Origin: Chamaecyparis obtusa
Lineage: Eukaryota; Streptophyta; Pinopsida; Cupressales; Cupressaceae
DNA: 64,000 bases
Direction of reading: 5' to 3'
Assembly: GCA_027943335.1 (NCBI GenBank)
Contig: BSBK01006021.1
Coordinates: 1,934,501-1,998,500 of the forward strand
Shown here: positions 25,701 to 37,144 of the stretch, one piece after another
How the letters are laid out: each line of letters starts with the position of its first letter
How positions within the stretch are numbered: position 1 is the first letter of the stretch
Made by a program: the position numbers and the translations under genes
The notes under the pieces: model-generated
What the model saw: only the letters and a program-made list of their open reading frames with translations
What the model was told of the DNA's origin: nothing
Databases searched by the model: none

Positions 25701-27410
25701 ATATCATATGTCTCACAATTGCATTTTCAAGGTTCAATCTCTCTGAATAGTTTTAGAGATCATAGTACTTGTTCATCTTTGAAAAGTCTCCATCATGTAT
25801 GATCTGTTCATTCACTTTTTCTATCTTTGGTTTCCAAGTTTCCTTCTTTACTGGTGTCTCTTCATCATCTTTTATTTCTACAATCTTCCTTTGTACTGGT
25901 GGCACTAAAGTTTTATGTCTTTTGCCTGATCTAGTAGCAATCTCTTTCACTCATTTACCAGGTGTAGAAGAGGATGATCTAGTGGACTTTCTAGCTTCTT
26001 GATCTTTCTCAGCTTCTTCCACTTTTACTTTGATCTGTATGTTTGCTTGTTTTACTATAACTGATGATAGAGGTGGAACAAACAAAACTTCATTTTTCTC
26101 CTATGTCTCTAATTGTTGTTGTTGTCTACTTAGCTATCAAAAATTATTGTTCAGTCATCCCTGTGTCCTTTAATATTTTCTTGATTGTACTTTCTACTCT
26201 CTTCTTAGACTATTTTTCTTCTAAGATAGTCTTTGTGGGCATAAATTTTTCCTCAAAGGTTCCAAATATGTTGTTGTGAATGTCCAACTTACTTTTAAGC
26301 AATCTTCTCACATACTCTTATGTCTCTATTTCATAAATTTCATAGCCAAGAGGGTCTATGAATTCTACTCTGGGTTCTACTGCTTCAATGAATGTAAAGT
26401 CAATATCAACCAAAAAGCATATCTCATTCTTATACTTCTCTACTAAAGACTGTGGGATCCTTGTTCTACTTGTCATCAAATTCTGAAATGTTTTGATTAC
26501 CAATACTGAACTCTCATTGACTTTGTCAATAATATGTCTCATGTATACTTTGTTAATCCTTTGCATTGTAGTTTTACCATCATTCCAATCATCACTAATA
26601 GTGTAAGGGAATCTTCTTAACAAATGGAAAAACATATAAGTGATCAATGATGAGAATCTAAACTGAGAGTTCTTAGTCTTCTTAATCTTCTCCAAGTTTT
26701 CAAACAATTGAATTCTCAAAATTTCACACATGTCAACTTCAACTTTGTCAACACACATTAAGTAGGCTACATGTATCATTACAGCTGCCATGTCATCTTC
26801 TCTTGAGTTTGTACAAAACTTAGCTGTACGAATCTTGCACAAATATCTAACATCATCTTGTTGTATCTTGCTAATTACTATTCCTCTGCCATTATAAGAT
26901 GATTTTGTGTTGTCTATAACTATTTTTCTCATGTTTTTCTCATTCAAAGGTATGGCTCCAGTTTTAGATAGACCAGTTACCTCATGAATTAGGTCAGCTA
27001 TGATTTCTATCACTCTGTCATCTAACCAAAACTTCCCATTGTGAATTCTGCTTAAGATTATCTTGGTGCATTCTTCATCATCAAACTCATATTGTAAAGA
27101 ATACTTAATGATCTCATTATCTTTCAAATGTTCAAACCCTACTTTCAATGACATATATTGATTGTAAATATTTTGATATTCTTTTGTAAAATCACTATCA
27201 CTAAGAGTCTCAAGTTTGCATCCGAAATAGCTTCTAACATTTTCTAAGTGTAAAACTCCATTTGGTACGGATGATAAAGCTAAGTTAGGGTCTTCCTTTA
27301 AGGGTTCTACTGGTTCCCTTTTGATTTTTTGTCTATACTTATCTCTGACATTATGAATCAATGAAAAATCGATGACTTTTGCAAATTCTTTAACCGATTT
27401 ATAGATTTGC
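22763..27410 (-). pseudogene. Element B ORF2, decayed and split by a solo LTR
   Basis: The frame opens after a stop near 27410. The first 347 residues (27361-26318) are uninterrupted but lack an ATG at this position, so the true start is probably lost. This part aligns with E ORF2: ILSRIHNGKFWLD with ILSRVHDGKIWLE, IHEVTGL with IHHVTGL, and RIPQSLVEKYKNEICFLVD with RIPQKLVEDYKDDICFMVD. Downstream come Lys/Glu-rich pieces (25950-25753, 25539-25222) and an acidic stretch, then a helical segment up to about 24780. The solo LTR (23279-24769) separates it from the last part (about 23270-22763), which contains SLPSLQY at its end. Several stops and shifts lie between the pieces. The function is unknown, and E shows the intact version. 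Confidence 0.8.
23279..24769 (-). repeat. Solo LTR of the C family (1,491 bp)
   Basis: It starts TGTTAATATGATTTAG and ends TAATTTCCAACA on the plus strand, with the perfect duplication TTGAT at 23274-23278 and 24770-24774. It matches the LTR of element C (34220-36669) along its length once a 0.94-kb insert in the latter is ignored. A solo LTR with intact duplication is the product of recombination between the two LTRs of a full element. It contains a cluster of CTCGGT words (ACCGAG on its own sense strand) at 24330-24480. Confidence 0.93.
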
Positions 27411-27819
27411 TAAGTAAAATACCTCGATTTCGTGATTTAGGGCTTGTGTAGATTTGGCACAAAAATCCTTCACCAAATCCTTGTAAAAATTGTTTCAATC
27501 ACTACTTTTTGATCTCCTTAGCACTTGTATTTTCCTTAAAGATCAAATAATACCAATCATAAACTTTAATCCTTTCAATCTCATATAAATCTGACATCGC
27601 ATTCAATTCATTTGCCACTTCTTTCTGAAAAGTTGTTTCTGCTTACCTGCAAAACTTAAAACTTCTTGCGATCTTGCATAACATAATATTTTTCTATGTG
27701 CTCTTAACCATAGCATCAATACATCATATACTACCTTTCATTAACTATGCAAGACTCAATTCATCATATATTAACTTCTACACTATTCTAAGTTCCCATT
27801 CTACTGTATTTTTCATGAA

Positions 27820-29130
27820 TTAAGTACTTTGAGAAGGGTTAGGTAGAGATTCACTCTTACCATTTGATACTTCACCTTTTTTATTATCTTCAGTGCTGAA
27901 TGTCTCTCCTTGATCTATGGCTTTAACAAACTTCACTTCTTTTGAATTACTACTAGATCCTTTCTGATTATTACTTGTACTTTCATTTCTCCTTGTATGA
28001 CTTCTAGGGTTAGGATTAGGATGAGAAACCCTATTGTTCATTCTAAAAAAACTTTTTGTATGTCCAATCTTGTTACATATCTGACAAACTATTCCATTGT
28101 TTCCATATCTTGGTGTAGACTAATTGATTTGTGATCTGCAGTTTCTGGCAATGTGTCCAACTTTGTTGCATCTATAACATACCACCCCATTTCTTCTATT
28201 CATATCTTCGGTAGGTCTCTTATCTGCATGGTTAGTATTTCTAAACATTCTACTACTATTATTATTCTCAATAAATTTAGGTTTTCTACATTCCATAGCT
28301 CTATGTCCAAAACCATGACAATTATAACAATAACCATTAAGGGTTTAAATTTCTTACTTGTACAATCTTTCTTCATATGACCAAAAGTATTACAAACAAA
28401 GCATCTACCTTTAAATTCTCTTTGTGTACCTTTAGGTGACTCTTCTTTCTTAGGTGTTTCTTCTTCTTTAGGTGCATCTTGATATTTATCAACTTGATCA
28501 GCCTTCTTTTCACCTATACTTTCAGATACTTTTAGATCCGGTTCCTTGCTTTCATCATTTACTTTGGATGAGTTGAATCCAAGACCAGTTTTATCATAGG
28601 ATGGTTTTTGATAAGACATTTTCTCATCAATCTTCTCACTAGTTGAATATAATCTTTCAAGTTGTTGCTTAGATTGAGTCAGTTCACCTTTCACAATTGT
28701 ATTGTATTTCTCAAGTTTAGCATACTGCAAATTGACTTTCTCAAGTTCCGATGTCACTTTACCAAGTTTAGATTTTAGCCCTTCATTATTAAGCTTCAGA
28801 TTTTCATTCTCAAATTTTAGATTTGCTTCATTCTTGCTATTTCCATCTTTCAGACTTAACTTCAGATTTGCTATCTTCAATTCACGTTTAAGGATCTCAT
28901 TCTCTTTTTCAGGTTGTCATCACAATCTTCAATTTGAATTTTGGATTCCTTTTTTGATTTCAGATCTTCCAACTTGTTTTTCAGTTTCTCAATGAGGTTC
29001 TTTGCATCATCATATTTTCTTTTCAAAGTGTCTCTTTCTTCAGTAAGTATATCAATCTATTCAAGAGCTTCTTCAAGATTCTTTTGGAGATGATCCATAT
29101 CCATAGAGATCTTACTCAAGCTACTAGGCT
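27820..29130 (-). pseudogene. Element B ORF1, coiled-coil and zinc-knuckle protein, decayed
   Basis: Coiled coil (about 29110-28600, Lys/Glu/Leu/Asn-rich), then a KTGLGF word near 28580, an acidic linker, and four CX2CX4HX4C-type knuckles: CFVCNTFGHMKKDC near 28395, CYNCHGFGHRAMEC near 28310, CYRCNKVGHIARNC near 28165 and a fourth near 28075 whose last cysteine is gone. A basic, Ser/Asn-rich tail ends at 27820. One frameshift lies at about 28340 and stops occur in the coiled coil. Such knuckles bind RNA in retroelement nucleocapsids. The protein lacks the usual copia UBN2 gag domain. ORF1 of E has the same plan with five knuckles. Confidence 0.8.
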
Positions 29131-29161
29131 TTCCTTGAATGATTCTTTTCTGAGTAACTAA

Positions 29162-29173
29162 GCTCTAATACCA
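29162..29173 (-). other. Element B primer-binding site
   Basis: The minus strand reads TGGTATTAGAGC, one change from TGGTATCAGAGC, two bases inside the 5' LTR. Confidence 0.85.
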
Positions 29174-29175
29174 AT

Positions 29176-30215
29176 TGTTAGAAATAAGGAATACTGAGAG
29201 GGGGGGGTGAATCAGTATTCTACAAACTTTTACTTTTTCCCAATTATGGATATAATAGATTATCTTAATGCATGCATAACATAGTAAACTAAAGAACATG
29301 CATAGCAATAAAACAAATGAACTCATAACACATTATTTGTTCTCGAGGAAACCCTGGCCAAGGGAAAACCCTGATGGGGATGGTACCCACAAAGATCCAC
29401 TAATCAAAAGCATCTTGTGAAGGATGTTGACCTTGTTAGGAGCCTATTACATGCATATAGAGTCTCAGTCCTGATTAAGGGACTTTAGGCCTAGTTAGAA
29501 GCCTCAACCCTGCTAAGAGTTGGTAGTACAAGATGAGATTACTAGATGAGCCCACTACCCAAACAAGTAATGTACAATAGTTATAGATAACAAAATAAGT
29601 CAAGGTACTTAACCTTATATTGCTTACAACTTCACATCAATATCTCTTTGCTTTCTTTTTCACTATCGCTATTGCTCTTACTTCTATGTGCATGTGTAAT
29701 TACAATTACATCATTACATCTCTTTATACAAGTTATTAACACTAATAACTCTTACAGTCGACTTGTCATAAGCATTATACAAAATATATCTTTACTCAAG
29801 GGTTAACATCTAGGATGTCATCCCTTTATATTGTTAAGACATTATTTTGATAAACAAAATAATCCATTAACTCTTTACCAATTCTGTCTTCATACTCTGT
29901 CCTATCAGTTAGACACTGTCTTCAGTAAAACTATCATAACTTCTTCCGTACATGTCATACTAACTTGTGCTCTCAGGTGAATCTTCTATAGTCACCATAG
30001 TATCTATGTTCAAGTGTGCAAGCATTGAACCTACTCCAATCATCATCGCTAATCAAAACTATCTTTGGGTATACTGGCAAAAATACTGTCTCATACTTAG
30101 ATAATTTTGCTTTGCGCTCTGTCATACTTGCTCTCTATCCTATGTAATCTTCATGTAGATCATATGTTTCCATAATGACAATATCTAAGTATCTAACTCA
30201 GCCAAATTTCCAACA
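29176..30215 (-). repeat. Element B 5' LTR (1,040 bp)
   Basis: It is the same length as the reconstructed 3' LTR and has matching termini. It carries the GTGGG/CCCAC-type box at 29374-29390 and TGTTAGGAGCC-type boxes at about 29430-29520. Confidence 0.93.
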
Positions 30216-30220
30216 CCCCT

Positions 30221-31069
30221 AACCTACCTCTAGGATACACAAAAGTATCCCTTGGTACCCTTCTTTTGGTATTACTTCCAAAATTTTGTATTTTTCTCTT
30301 AGTTATCTTCATCTTACTTCCCTTCTTCTGATTCTTCTACAATTTTTTTCTTCACTCCTTTCCTTTCCTCTTTTCATTTTTCTTTATTCCTCTTATCTTT
30401 AGGTCTTTCCTTTTTTCATTTTTCTTCTTCCTTTGATTATGCTTTTTCACTCTCTTGGTCCTTCCTACTTATATTCCACTAATAATTTTTCTTATATGGG
30501 TCTTGGTAACATGTTCAAATACATTTTACCTTAAGCATACAAAACTATTTTGTCTATTGTCATCATCTTTCATCATAGCACATGGACATCTATACATCTT
30601 AATTTTGACAATATCATCTAGTCTTTTCATATTATTCCATAAGTTTGAATTATGGATATTCCTTTTATTCTTCTTCCTGCAAGGATTAGTTTTCTTTCTG
30701 CAAAAATGATCTTCTCTGCATTCAACAACCTTATGTACATTCCTTCCACAATAAAAAAAAAAACTTGCCTTAGAACTTTTGAGACTTGGGTGATCTCTTC
30801 AAGATCTTATTGTTATTATTTTCTTTGTCTTCTACTTCATATTTCTTTATGTTCATTTTCTTTGTTTTAACTTCATGCTCATCCTTCCCTGACCTTGAAC
30901 TTTCACCTTTCACATATTTGACACCATAGTTCTCATTCTGAAGCAGCATCTTAAGTGTAGTTTCTCTAAGAATGAGCTTCTCAACATGATTGTTTATGGT
31001 TGCAATATTTTCCTTGATAGTTTTGGTCCAATCATCATCATTTGAATCAAATTTTGATATTAAACAAAA
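30221..31069 (-). pseudogene. Element F unassigned coding remnant after integrase
   Basis: Where a copia element should have its reverse transcriptase, the minus strand instead shows a Lys/Asn-rich protein piece (31159-30770) and then Cys-containing, Lys/Arg-rich text toward 30221. None of the reverse transcriptase words seen in A and C (MDVKSAF, VDD, DVDW) is present. Either the region is an unrelated replacement or it is too decayed to read. Confidence 0.4.
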
Positions 31070-33600
31070 AAAAATTATTTTCATCATGTGATAATTCTTC
31101 TTCCATTGTCTCAATATTTCGTTCATCTTGACAGGATTCTTCTGCATCCTTAGGCTCAATATGAGACATCAAGAACACTTGATTTTTCATAACTCTTCTT
31201 CTTGTCTAAACTCATTTGTTTTTATCACCAATGATCTATCCCTCATTATGGTCTAGTCTTAAGTATCTTAAATTCTTCTACCTTCTCTTAGATTTCTTAG
31301 CTTATTCATGCTCTCCACTTGTATAGGACTCATATTTTTCAATCTTTGTCATGCTTGGATTTTTTTAGGCACTTTTTGCAATTACATTTGATCATAATTG
31401 TCCTTCTAATATTCACTTTTACTATATCTTGTCAGGTTCTCATGTCTTTCATCTATCTTAACATTAGTTCTCTCTACTATTTTCTTCAATCTCTTGTTAC
31501 AAGACCTATAAGATTTTCTTTCGATAGAGTAACCAAGGAATAAACCCTCATCACACCTTGCATCAAACTTACTAACATCCTCATCTCTTTTTATATAAAA
31601 TATCTTACCAAATATTCTAAATTATTTAATAGTGGGCACATGTCCATACCAAAGTTCATAAGGTGTCTTACTAGTCCCATCTCTGATTTATGCATGGTTG
31701 AGTGTGTATATTGTAGTGCTCATATATTCTCTCCAAAATATCTAAGGAACATTCCTCTCAAGAATCATCATCCCTATTGACTCTATAATTGTTTTGTTCT
31801 TGTGTTCTACTACACCATTATATTGTGGAGTTCCACGAGCAGATAAATCCCTCTTGATTCCATCCATTTCACAAAATGAGTTGAAATAAATTGATGTGAA
31901 TAATCCACCTTTGTCTTATCTCACCCTCATGATATTGAGACCTATCTCATTCTAAACCAATACTTTAAAGGCTTTAAACCTGTTAAAAGCTTCATATTTT
32001 TCGTTAAAAAAAGTTACCTATACCATCTTAGAGTAATCATCTATTAATAGCATGAGATATCACCTTGGAGACTTCTTGTCTTAGTAGGACCTCAAAAATC
32101 AGCATGAACAAGATCAAGAAATCGATTGGAGTTCACTTTCTCAGATTGAAAAGTAGATCTATTTTTCTTACCCAATTGACATTCCTTTCAAAATTGATTG
32201 GCAAGAACCTTCATCAAAGGAAAATCTAAAATAGAAAAAGTGTAACTTGTAGCCACTATATCGTGAAAATTCATATGACATAATTTTTATGCCATAACCA
32301 TCATTCATCTAGATCTCTTCTACCTTTTCCATTCCTAAAACTGTTAGGCACATCCTTATTGGGGGTTCTTAATAATTTTCTACATTTTTTCCCCCTAGAC
32401 CAAAGGCCTAATTTAATTTCTTGATGATTTGGAAACCTCAGATCTAGATTTGGATTTTTATGTTGCACCCTTTTTAATGGAAATTTAATTCATCTATTTG
32501 CACACTTCCTCAACATTTATCTTTTTTTCCATTTGTCAATTTATGGTTTATTCTTGGTCTTAATTTTTGTTTCCTTGTTTCTATTATTGGTGATATACCT
32601 TCATTATTCAGCTAGATGGCCAGATCTATTACACTTGAGGCAAACACATGTTCTTTGTCCTTTATATATTATCATATTCTTCCTAGTTCCACAATTCCTT
32701 GCAATATGTCCAAATCCATTGCATGCATAGCATATAATCTTTCTCTTGTTAATGGAATGGTAATACATCTTTCTTCTATAGTGATTAAACTTATGACCAT
32801 AGTCATGACACTTGAAACATTGGCCAGAAAAGGATAATTGATTACGATTTACCCTATTTCTAGAATGCATGGCTAGATGTCCAAAAATATTACAGTTAAA
32901 ACACTTACCATAGAACCTTTGATCATTAGGTTTTTTTGTAGGCACTTTCTTTCCTACTCTTTTTTCAGATCTAGGACTCCCTTTTCCTAACCTTGGGCTT
33001 CCATCCATTTCAAATCCAAGCCTACTCTTTTCATACGTGCTCCTCTGATTTGTAAGTAGTGAATCAATCTTTGCAATGTTTATTATGAACTTCTTTGTAA
33101 TCTTTTAAAATCACCAACTATTCTCTAATCTTAACTTTAATGTAATTTGCCTCTTGCAAAATACCCATAAGTCTTTTGAATTCATCATATTTTTCTTTTA
33201 AGGCTTGACTCGGGATGTCTTCATTCTTCTTCCTTTCTTCAATCTCCCTAGTGAGTATCTATGTCATTGATTCCATTTCATTTTTCAATGTTGCATTTTC
33301 TTTCTTGAATCTTTCACATTCCTCAATCTTTTCCTTCATCTCTTAACTTATTTGATCATCCTCTTAACTTTTAGATAAGTGTTCACATAGTGCTCTTATC
33401 TTTTCCTTGGCTTGCTTCAATTGTTCCTTCAATGACCAGATCAACATCTCAGCCTCTCTCAACTTATTTTTTAACTTTTCAATTTTAGCATTAGATTGGT
33501 CTAGATCATTTAAGGAAACAATAAGTTGTTCATGTAAACCTAATTCCATATTTCCTTCCCGGATCTCTCTTAAGTTTTTCGACTTATTCCAAGTGATAGA
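31070..33600 (-). pseudogene. Element F gag-like coiled coil, zinc knuckles and integrase remnant
   Basis: In order on the minus strand: a coiled coil (33600-33100) with the uninterrupted piece ending at 33364, four zinc-knuckle-like segments (32910-32610; CYACNGFGHIARNC is complete, others have lost residues), pre-integrase words (KLCHMNFHDIV near 32260), integrase-like text (LVHADF, then near 31700 TPYELWYGH, and near 31600 FDARCDEGLFLGYS) and a last recognisable piece MSHIEPKDAEE near 31150. Stops and shifts are very frequent. No protease DSG motif was found between knuckles and integrase. The ORF1-like front joined to a copia integrase makes F a structural link between the pol-less family and true copia elements. 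Confidence 0.65.
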
Positions 33601-33601
33601 A

Positions 33602-33611
33602 TCTAATACAA
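33602..33611 (-). other. Element F degenerate primer-binding site
   Basis: The minus strand reads TTGTATTAGA, a decayed TTGGTATCAGA, a few bases inside the 5' LTR edge at 33617. Confidence 0.5.
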
Positions 33612-33616
33612 TTTTT

Positions 33617-34219
33617 TGTAAATAGTAGCAAAAAATTGAGAGTGGGGGGTGAATCATTTTCTCTAAAAATACTTAAACTTCAAACCCTTTTAAAAACCTT
33701 AATGTATGAAACCATTAATACATAAACATTTTTACTAATTTGTAGAAAGTAAAGCATGTAAACATCAATCACCACATAACACAATTTTTTTTATCATAAA
33801 AACCCAAATAGGATGAAATCCACGGTGGGGATAAAACCCACAATAAAAGTAATACCTTGTTATAAGTATAGCTTATTACAATAAAAAGAAGAACTTTCAT
33901 TTAGGTACACTTCCTAGAGTTCACTACTCAGTTTTGCCTTGGGTACCCACCCTAAGGAAGTCACACTAACTTACATTGACAACTCAGACTACAATCTATT
34001 ACATAAATGAACTATATAATAGAATCTCTCTATGATTGGTTTAGTTACATTGAAGTATAGTTAGATCTCTTTCTGTAATTATTTTTTCCACGTATAGAAA
34101 TTAAATTCAGCCTCCAGTAGATCTAAAAAATAAACTCTAAAAAAAACCTTGACGTCTGCAAAAAACTCCTTTTCACAACGCATAGATTCAAACCACACTC
34201 CATCATATTTATCAAGAAC
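33617..34219 (-). repeat. Element F 5' LTR, truncated
   Basis: It matches 12263-12870, including the GTGGGGATAAAACCCA box at about 33825-33840. It stops at ATCAAGAAC, where the C-family LTR begins. The missing two thirds would lie beyond C's far end, which the tandem array has replaced. Confidence 0.8.
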
Positions 34220-36669
34220 TGTTAATAAAATTTAGAACAACGAAGGGGGGTGAATCAATTGTTCTCAGGTCGAGAAGTACCAATTGAACTTTTAAACACT
34301 TCAACAATATCAGATCTAATCACCAACACAACTCGGTCTCTAAAGAATATATATACCAGAAACATAAAACATGAAGTCCACTATCCAAAAGTATTTATCT
34401 TGCAGAATATAAAAACATACACATCAAAACATTCACATCAAAATATTCACACAAGTATAACACCAAGATTTCTAGTGGAAACTCAATTTGGGAAAAACCA
34501 CTTTGTAACATGTTACAAATATTTTCACTCTTCTAAAGTGAGCTCTATGAAAAGCCAACCTTGTTAAAGGTTTACAAACACACTGATAGGTGTGACCCTG
34601 TTAAAGGATTTCAATCACCCTGCTAGGAGTAGCCTTGTTAGAGGACTTAAATACATTCTATTAGAATGCCACCTTGATTAAAGGATTTAAATAGTGATTG
34701 TTAGGTCAACCTTCATTAAAAGATTTAGATTGATACAATGGTTAGAAAGTAGCAGTAGTTTCTAATCTAAAAAACATACAACTCACTTTGGAAATGATAG
34801 ATCCAATTCGCACATATATGTTTATTTACTGACTGAGTTTCATTTCTGTATGGTGAAAATGTGACCACACTTCTATGAATCATTACATTCAAGAACACTC
34901 AAGAATGAAGTCTCAAAAATTGATCCATAGCTCCCTAGGCATGGAGTGCAAGGGTTTTAAGAATGCTCTCAGCTAGAGCTATTTAGCCTATAACCTTGCT
35001 AGTAAACCATGCAATGGGAGATTCAATGAAGACAAGGGAAAGAATGCTAATATCCTCAAGAATCAAGAATGAAAATGCAATGCAATGCTATGCTAAAGAT
35101 GGAAATGCAAGCTAAGCTATGGAAATGAAAGAACAAGTATTACCAAGCCTCCTAGTTAAGCTAGATGAATTAATCTAAAGCATAAAGGAAATCTAAGCTA
35201 AGAATGCCATGAAAATAAAGCTATTATGCAAGAAATGAAAACTATGATAACATGTAGATGCAAAAGCCAAGAATGCTCCAAATCTTCAAAAGCTCCAAAA
35301 TAACCTAGAAAACCTACAGCATAACATTAGCATAAAAAACTTAATATATCCAAATGAAGAAGAGAGCTCTCCTTTTATAAGAAATGAAAAAGGAATGGAC
35401 CATGGAGATTAAGAGGCAAAAGATTTAATCAAGGGTGGAGCTTAAAAGAGGAGCAATCCATGTGCACAAGTATCCTCCAATAGGAAAATAAGAGTTGACT
35501 TTTGTGTCCATATGAGACAAAAAGTGATTTTCTTCTTTTTATAAAATAAGAATAATGTTTTATCTTTGCAACTTAGGATAAGAGGAAAAGTGGGAGTTTT
35601 TTATTTATTAAAAGAGGAGAAAATATTTTTTTTAATTAAATAAAGACTTAGGATAAGATGGTTAGCCCATAGAAAATAATCGAATAAATGATAGAACTAG
35701 GATTTGATCAAGAATAAGCAATTGATGATTTAGCAAAAGGGGCTAATAGTCTAGGTGACTATTTTTAGGTGTATACAATTTCCATCTCCATCTCTGATCT
35801 TCTCAGAATTCACTTTAAGCAATCACAACTCTAGTCAACTCCTTTAGCCTTCTGCTTAGACTTATCAGTCAATAACATCAACAACTCCAGCATACTCTAT
35901 AACCTCATACTTAGGTTTTCCTTTATACCTCTTCAATAGGTAGACTCATCTTTTTCCATTTAATATCCTCTGTAGATCTTAGGTTTAGGTCAAATTCATC
36001 AAATCCTTCCAACATTTAAGTTCTCCATCCATGCTTCTAGAAACATCTTCAATCTCCTCATTGAATCCATAATAAAATGATTTACCATGCATTAAATTCT
36101 CCATACAATTAATTAATAAAGTCAACATAATTTACATAACCCAAGAATTCAAATATGTCAGCTAGAGATCTAAATTCTTCCTCCAAATTTAAATTACTGA
36201 CACTCGGTCAATACTGTGTTCATCTCCTCGATCATCACTGCATAACTCAGTCATCTCTACAAACTGTCTTCCTCGGCTAACACTCTCTTTCTTGGTAATT
36301 TCCTGTCACTTGGCATAAACTGATGTTCAGTCAATACTAAAATTACTCGGCATATACTAGCCCTCGGTTGACACTAACATCACTTGGCTTAAACTAGATT
36401 TCTTCACATTTTCTTAATTAAGCCTACTTCTTCAGTCTTTTTTCTTACTTAGATAAACAATACATTATCTTATCATTGTGCCAAATAATCAAGTACTCAT
36501 TGAAGTATCAAATAACTCAACTTTTCCCTAGGTTCTATTGTTATCTCCCTTTCCCTAATCCTTTTCATCAATCAATAGATATAGTACTTTCTTAGATAGC
36601 AAATATCTTACCAGTTAAGGTTTGACATTAATGACAATACAATAATTGCTTCAATTATAGTTTCCAACA
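34220..36669 (-). repeat. Element C 3' LTR with internal insertion (2,450 bp; about 1,506 bp without insert)
   Basis: Plus-strand text starts TGTTAATAAAATTTAG and ends TAGTTTCCAACA. It aligns with the solo LTR except for about 0.94 kb at 34834-35777. CTCGGT/CTCGGC words cluster at 36195-36375, as in the solo LTR. Confidence 0.88.
34834..35777. mobile_element. Unidentified 0.94-kb insertion in the C LTR
   Basis: The sequence is absent from the solo LTR at the corresponding point (near 23885). Its ends read TGAGTTTCATTT and GGTGTATACA, so a TG...CA solo LTR of another family is possible, but the flanking five bases (CTGAC and ATTTC) do not match. It is purine-rich with many repeated AATGCAATGC/AAGCTA words and has no open gene. 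Confidence 0.6.
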
Positions 36670-36682
36670 ATCTCCCTCTTTG
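36670..36682 (-). other. Element C polypurine tract
   Basis: The minus strand reads AAAGAGGGAGATT-type sequence directly before the LTR. A second purine motif, the complement of CTCTCCCTTTTTGACAATAA, lies at 36949-36968, about 280 bp further inside. Confidence 0.7.
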
Positions 36683-37144
36683 GCATTGATGGCAACACCA
36701 TATGAATAACACATGATTTACCAACCAATCCAAAAATTTGTCATTGCATCAAAAATATGTATAATATCCTTAGCTTCATTCCGATTCTTAACAACTTAGC
36801 CTTGCTTGCTTAACCATTCACACAGTTACTCCCTCTAAATTTTTTCTGTCTCTCTCCCTCTGATTCTCTAAATCTTTTATATCTGTGTTTTCTCTGAATC
36901 TCTCCCTTTATTTGAATCTTTCCCTCTTTGATGTGTTTTCATCTAAATCTCTCCCTTTTTGACAATAATGCCAAAGTAGTATCTAGAAGTTACATCTTTC
37001 ATATGTAGATGTCATCTTGCTTATGATTGTTTATTAGCTTTGTTGTTCTTTTCACAACTCTAGGCAGCTCCTAAAGTGTGACCTTTCCTACATCAATTTG
37101 TCAGATACTCTATGCAACACATTTGATGCAGTGCTCCTAGTTGA

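Larger units (their letters stand above)
14512..30215 (-). mobile_element. Element B: two-gene, pol-less LTR retrotransposon with two later insertions
   Basis: Perfect 5-bp duplication CCCCT flanks the element (14507-14511 and 30216-30220). The 5' LTR is 29176-30215 (1,040 bp). The 3' LTR is 14512-15212 plus 22147-22485, again 1,040 bp once element A and its TCTTT duplication are removed. The internal region 22486-29175 shrinks to about 5.2 kb when the solo LTR at 23279-24769 is removed, close to E's 5.08 kb. It encodes ORF1 (coiled coil plus four CCHC knuckles) and ORF2 (homologous to E over the N-terminal 340 residues and similar in layout beyond). No pol domains are visible. B is therefore an older, decayed relative of E. 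Its LTRs are different in sequence from E's. Confidence 0.9.
12263..34219 (-). mobile_element. Element F: copia-like LTR retrotransposon, host of the nested stack
   Basis: Minus-strand order: 5' LTR (34219-33617, cut short by element C), degenerate primer site (33602-33611), coiled coil with zinc knuckles, pre-integrase and integrase remnants (to about 31070), unassigned sequence (31070-30221 and 14511-13728), and 3' LTR (13727-12263). Element B is inserted with duplication CCCCT at 14507-14511 and 30216-30220, so 14512-30220 does not belong to F. The matching of LTR pieces is good: the 5' end of the plus-strand text at 33617 and at 12263 both start TGTAAATA and share the following several hundred bases. 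F is the oldest layer of the stack. Its far boundary was lost when C inserted into the 5' LTR and C's own far end was replaced by the tandem array. Confidence 0.75.
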
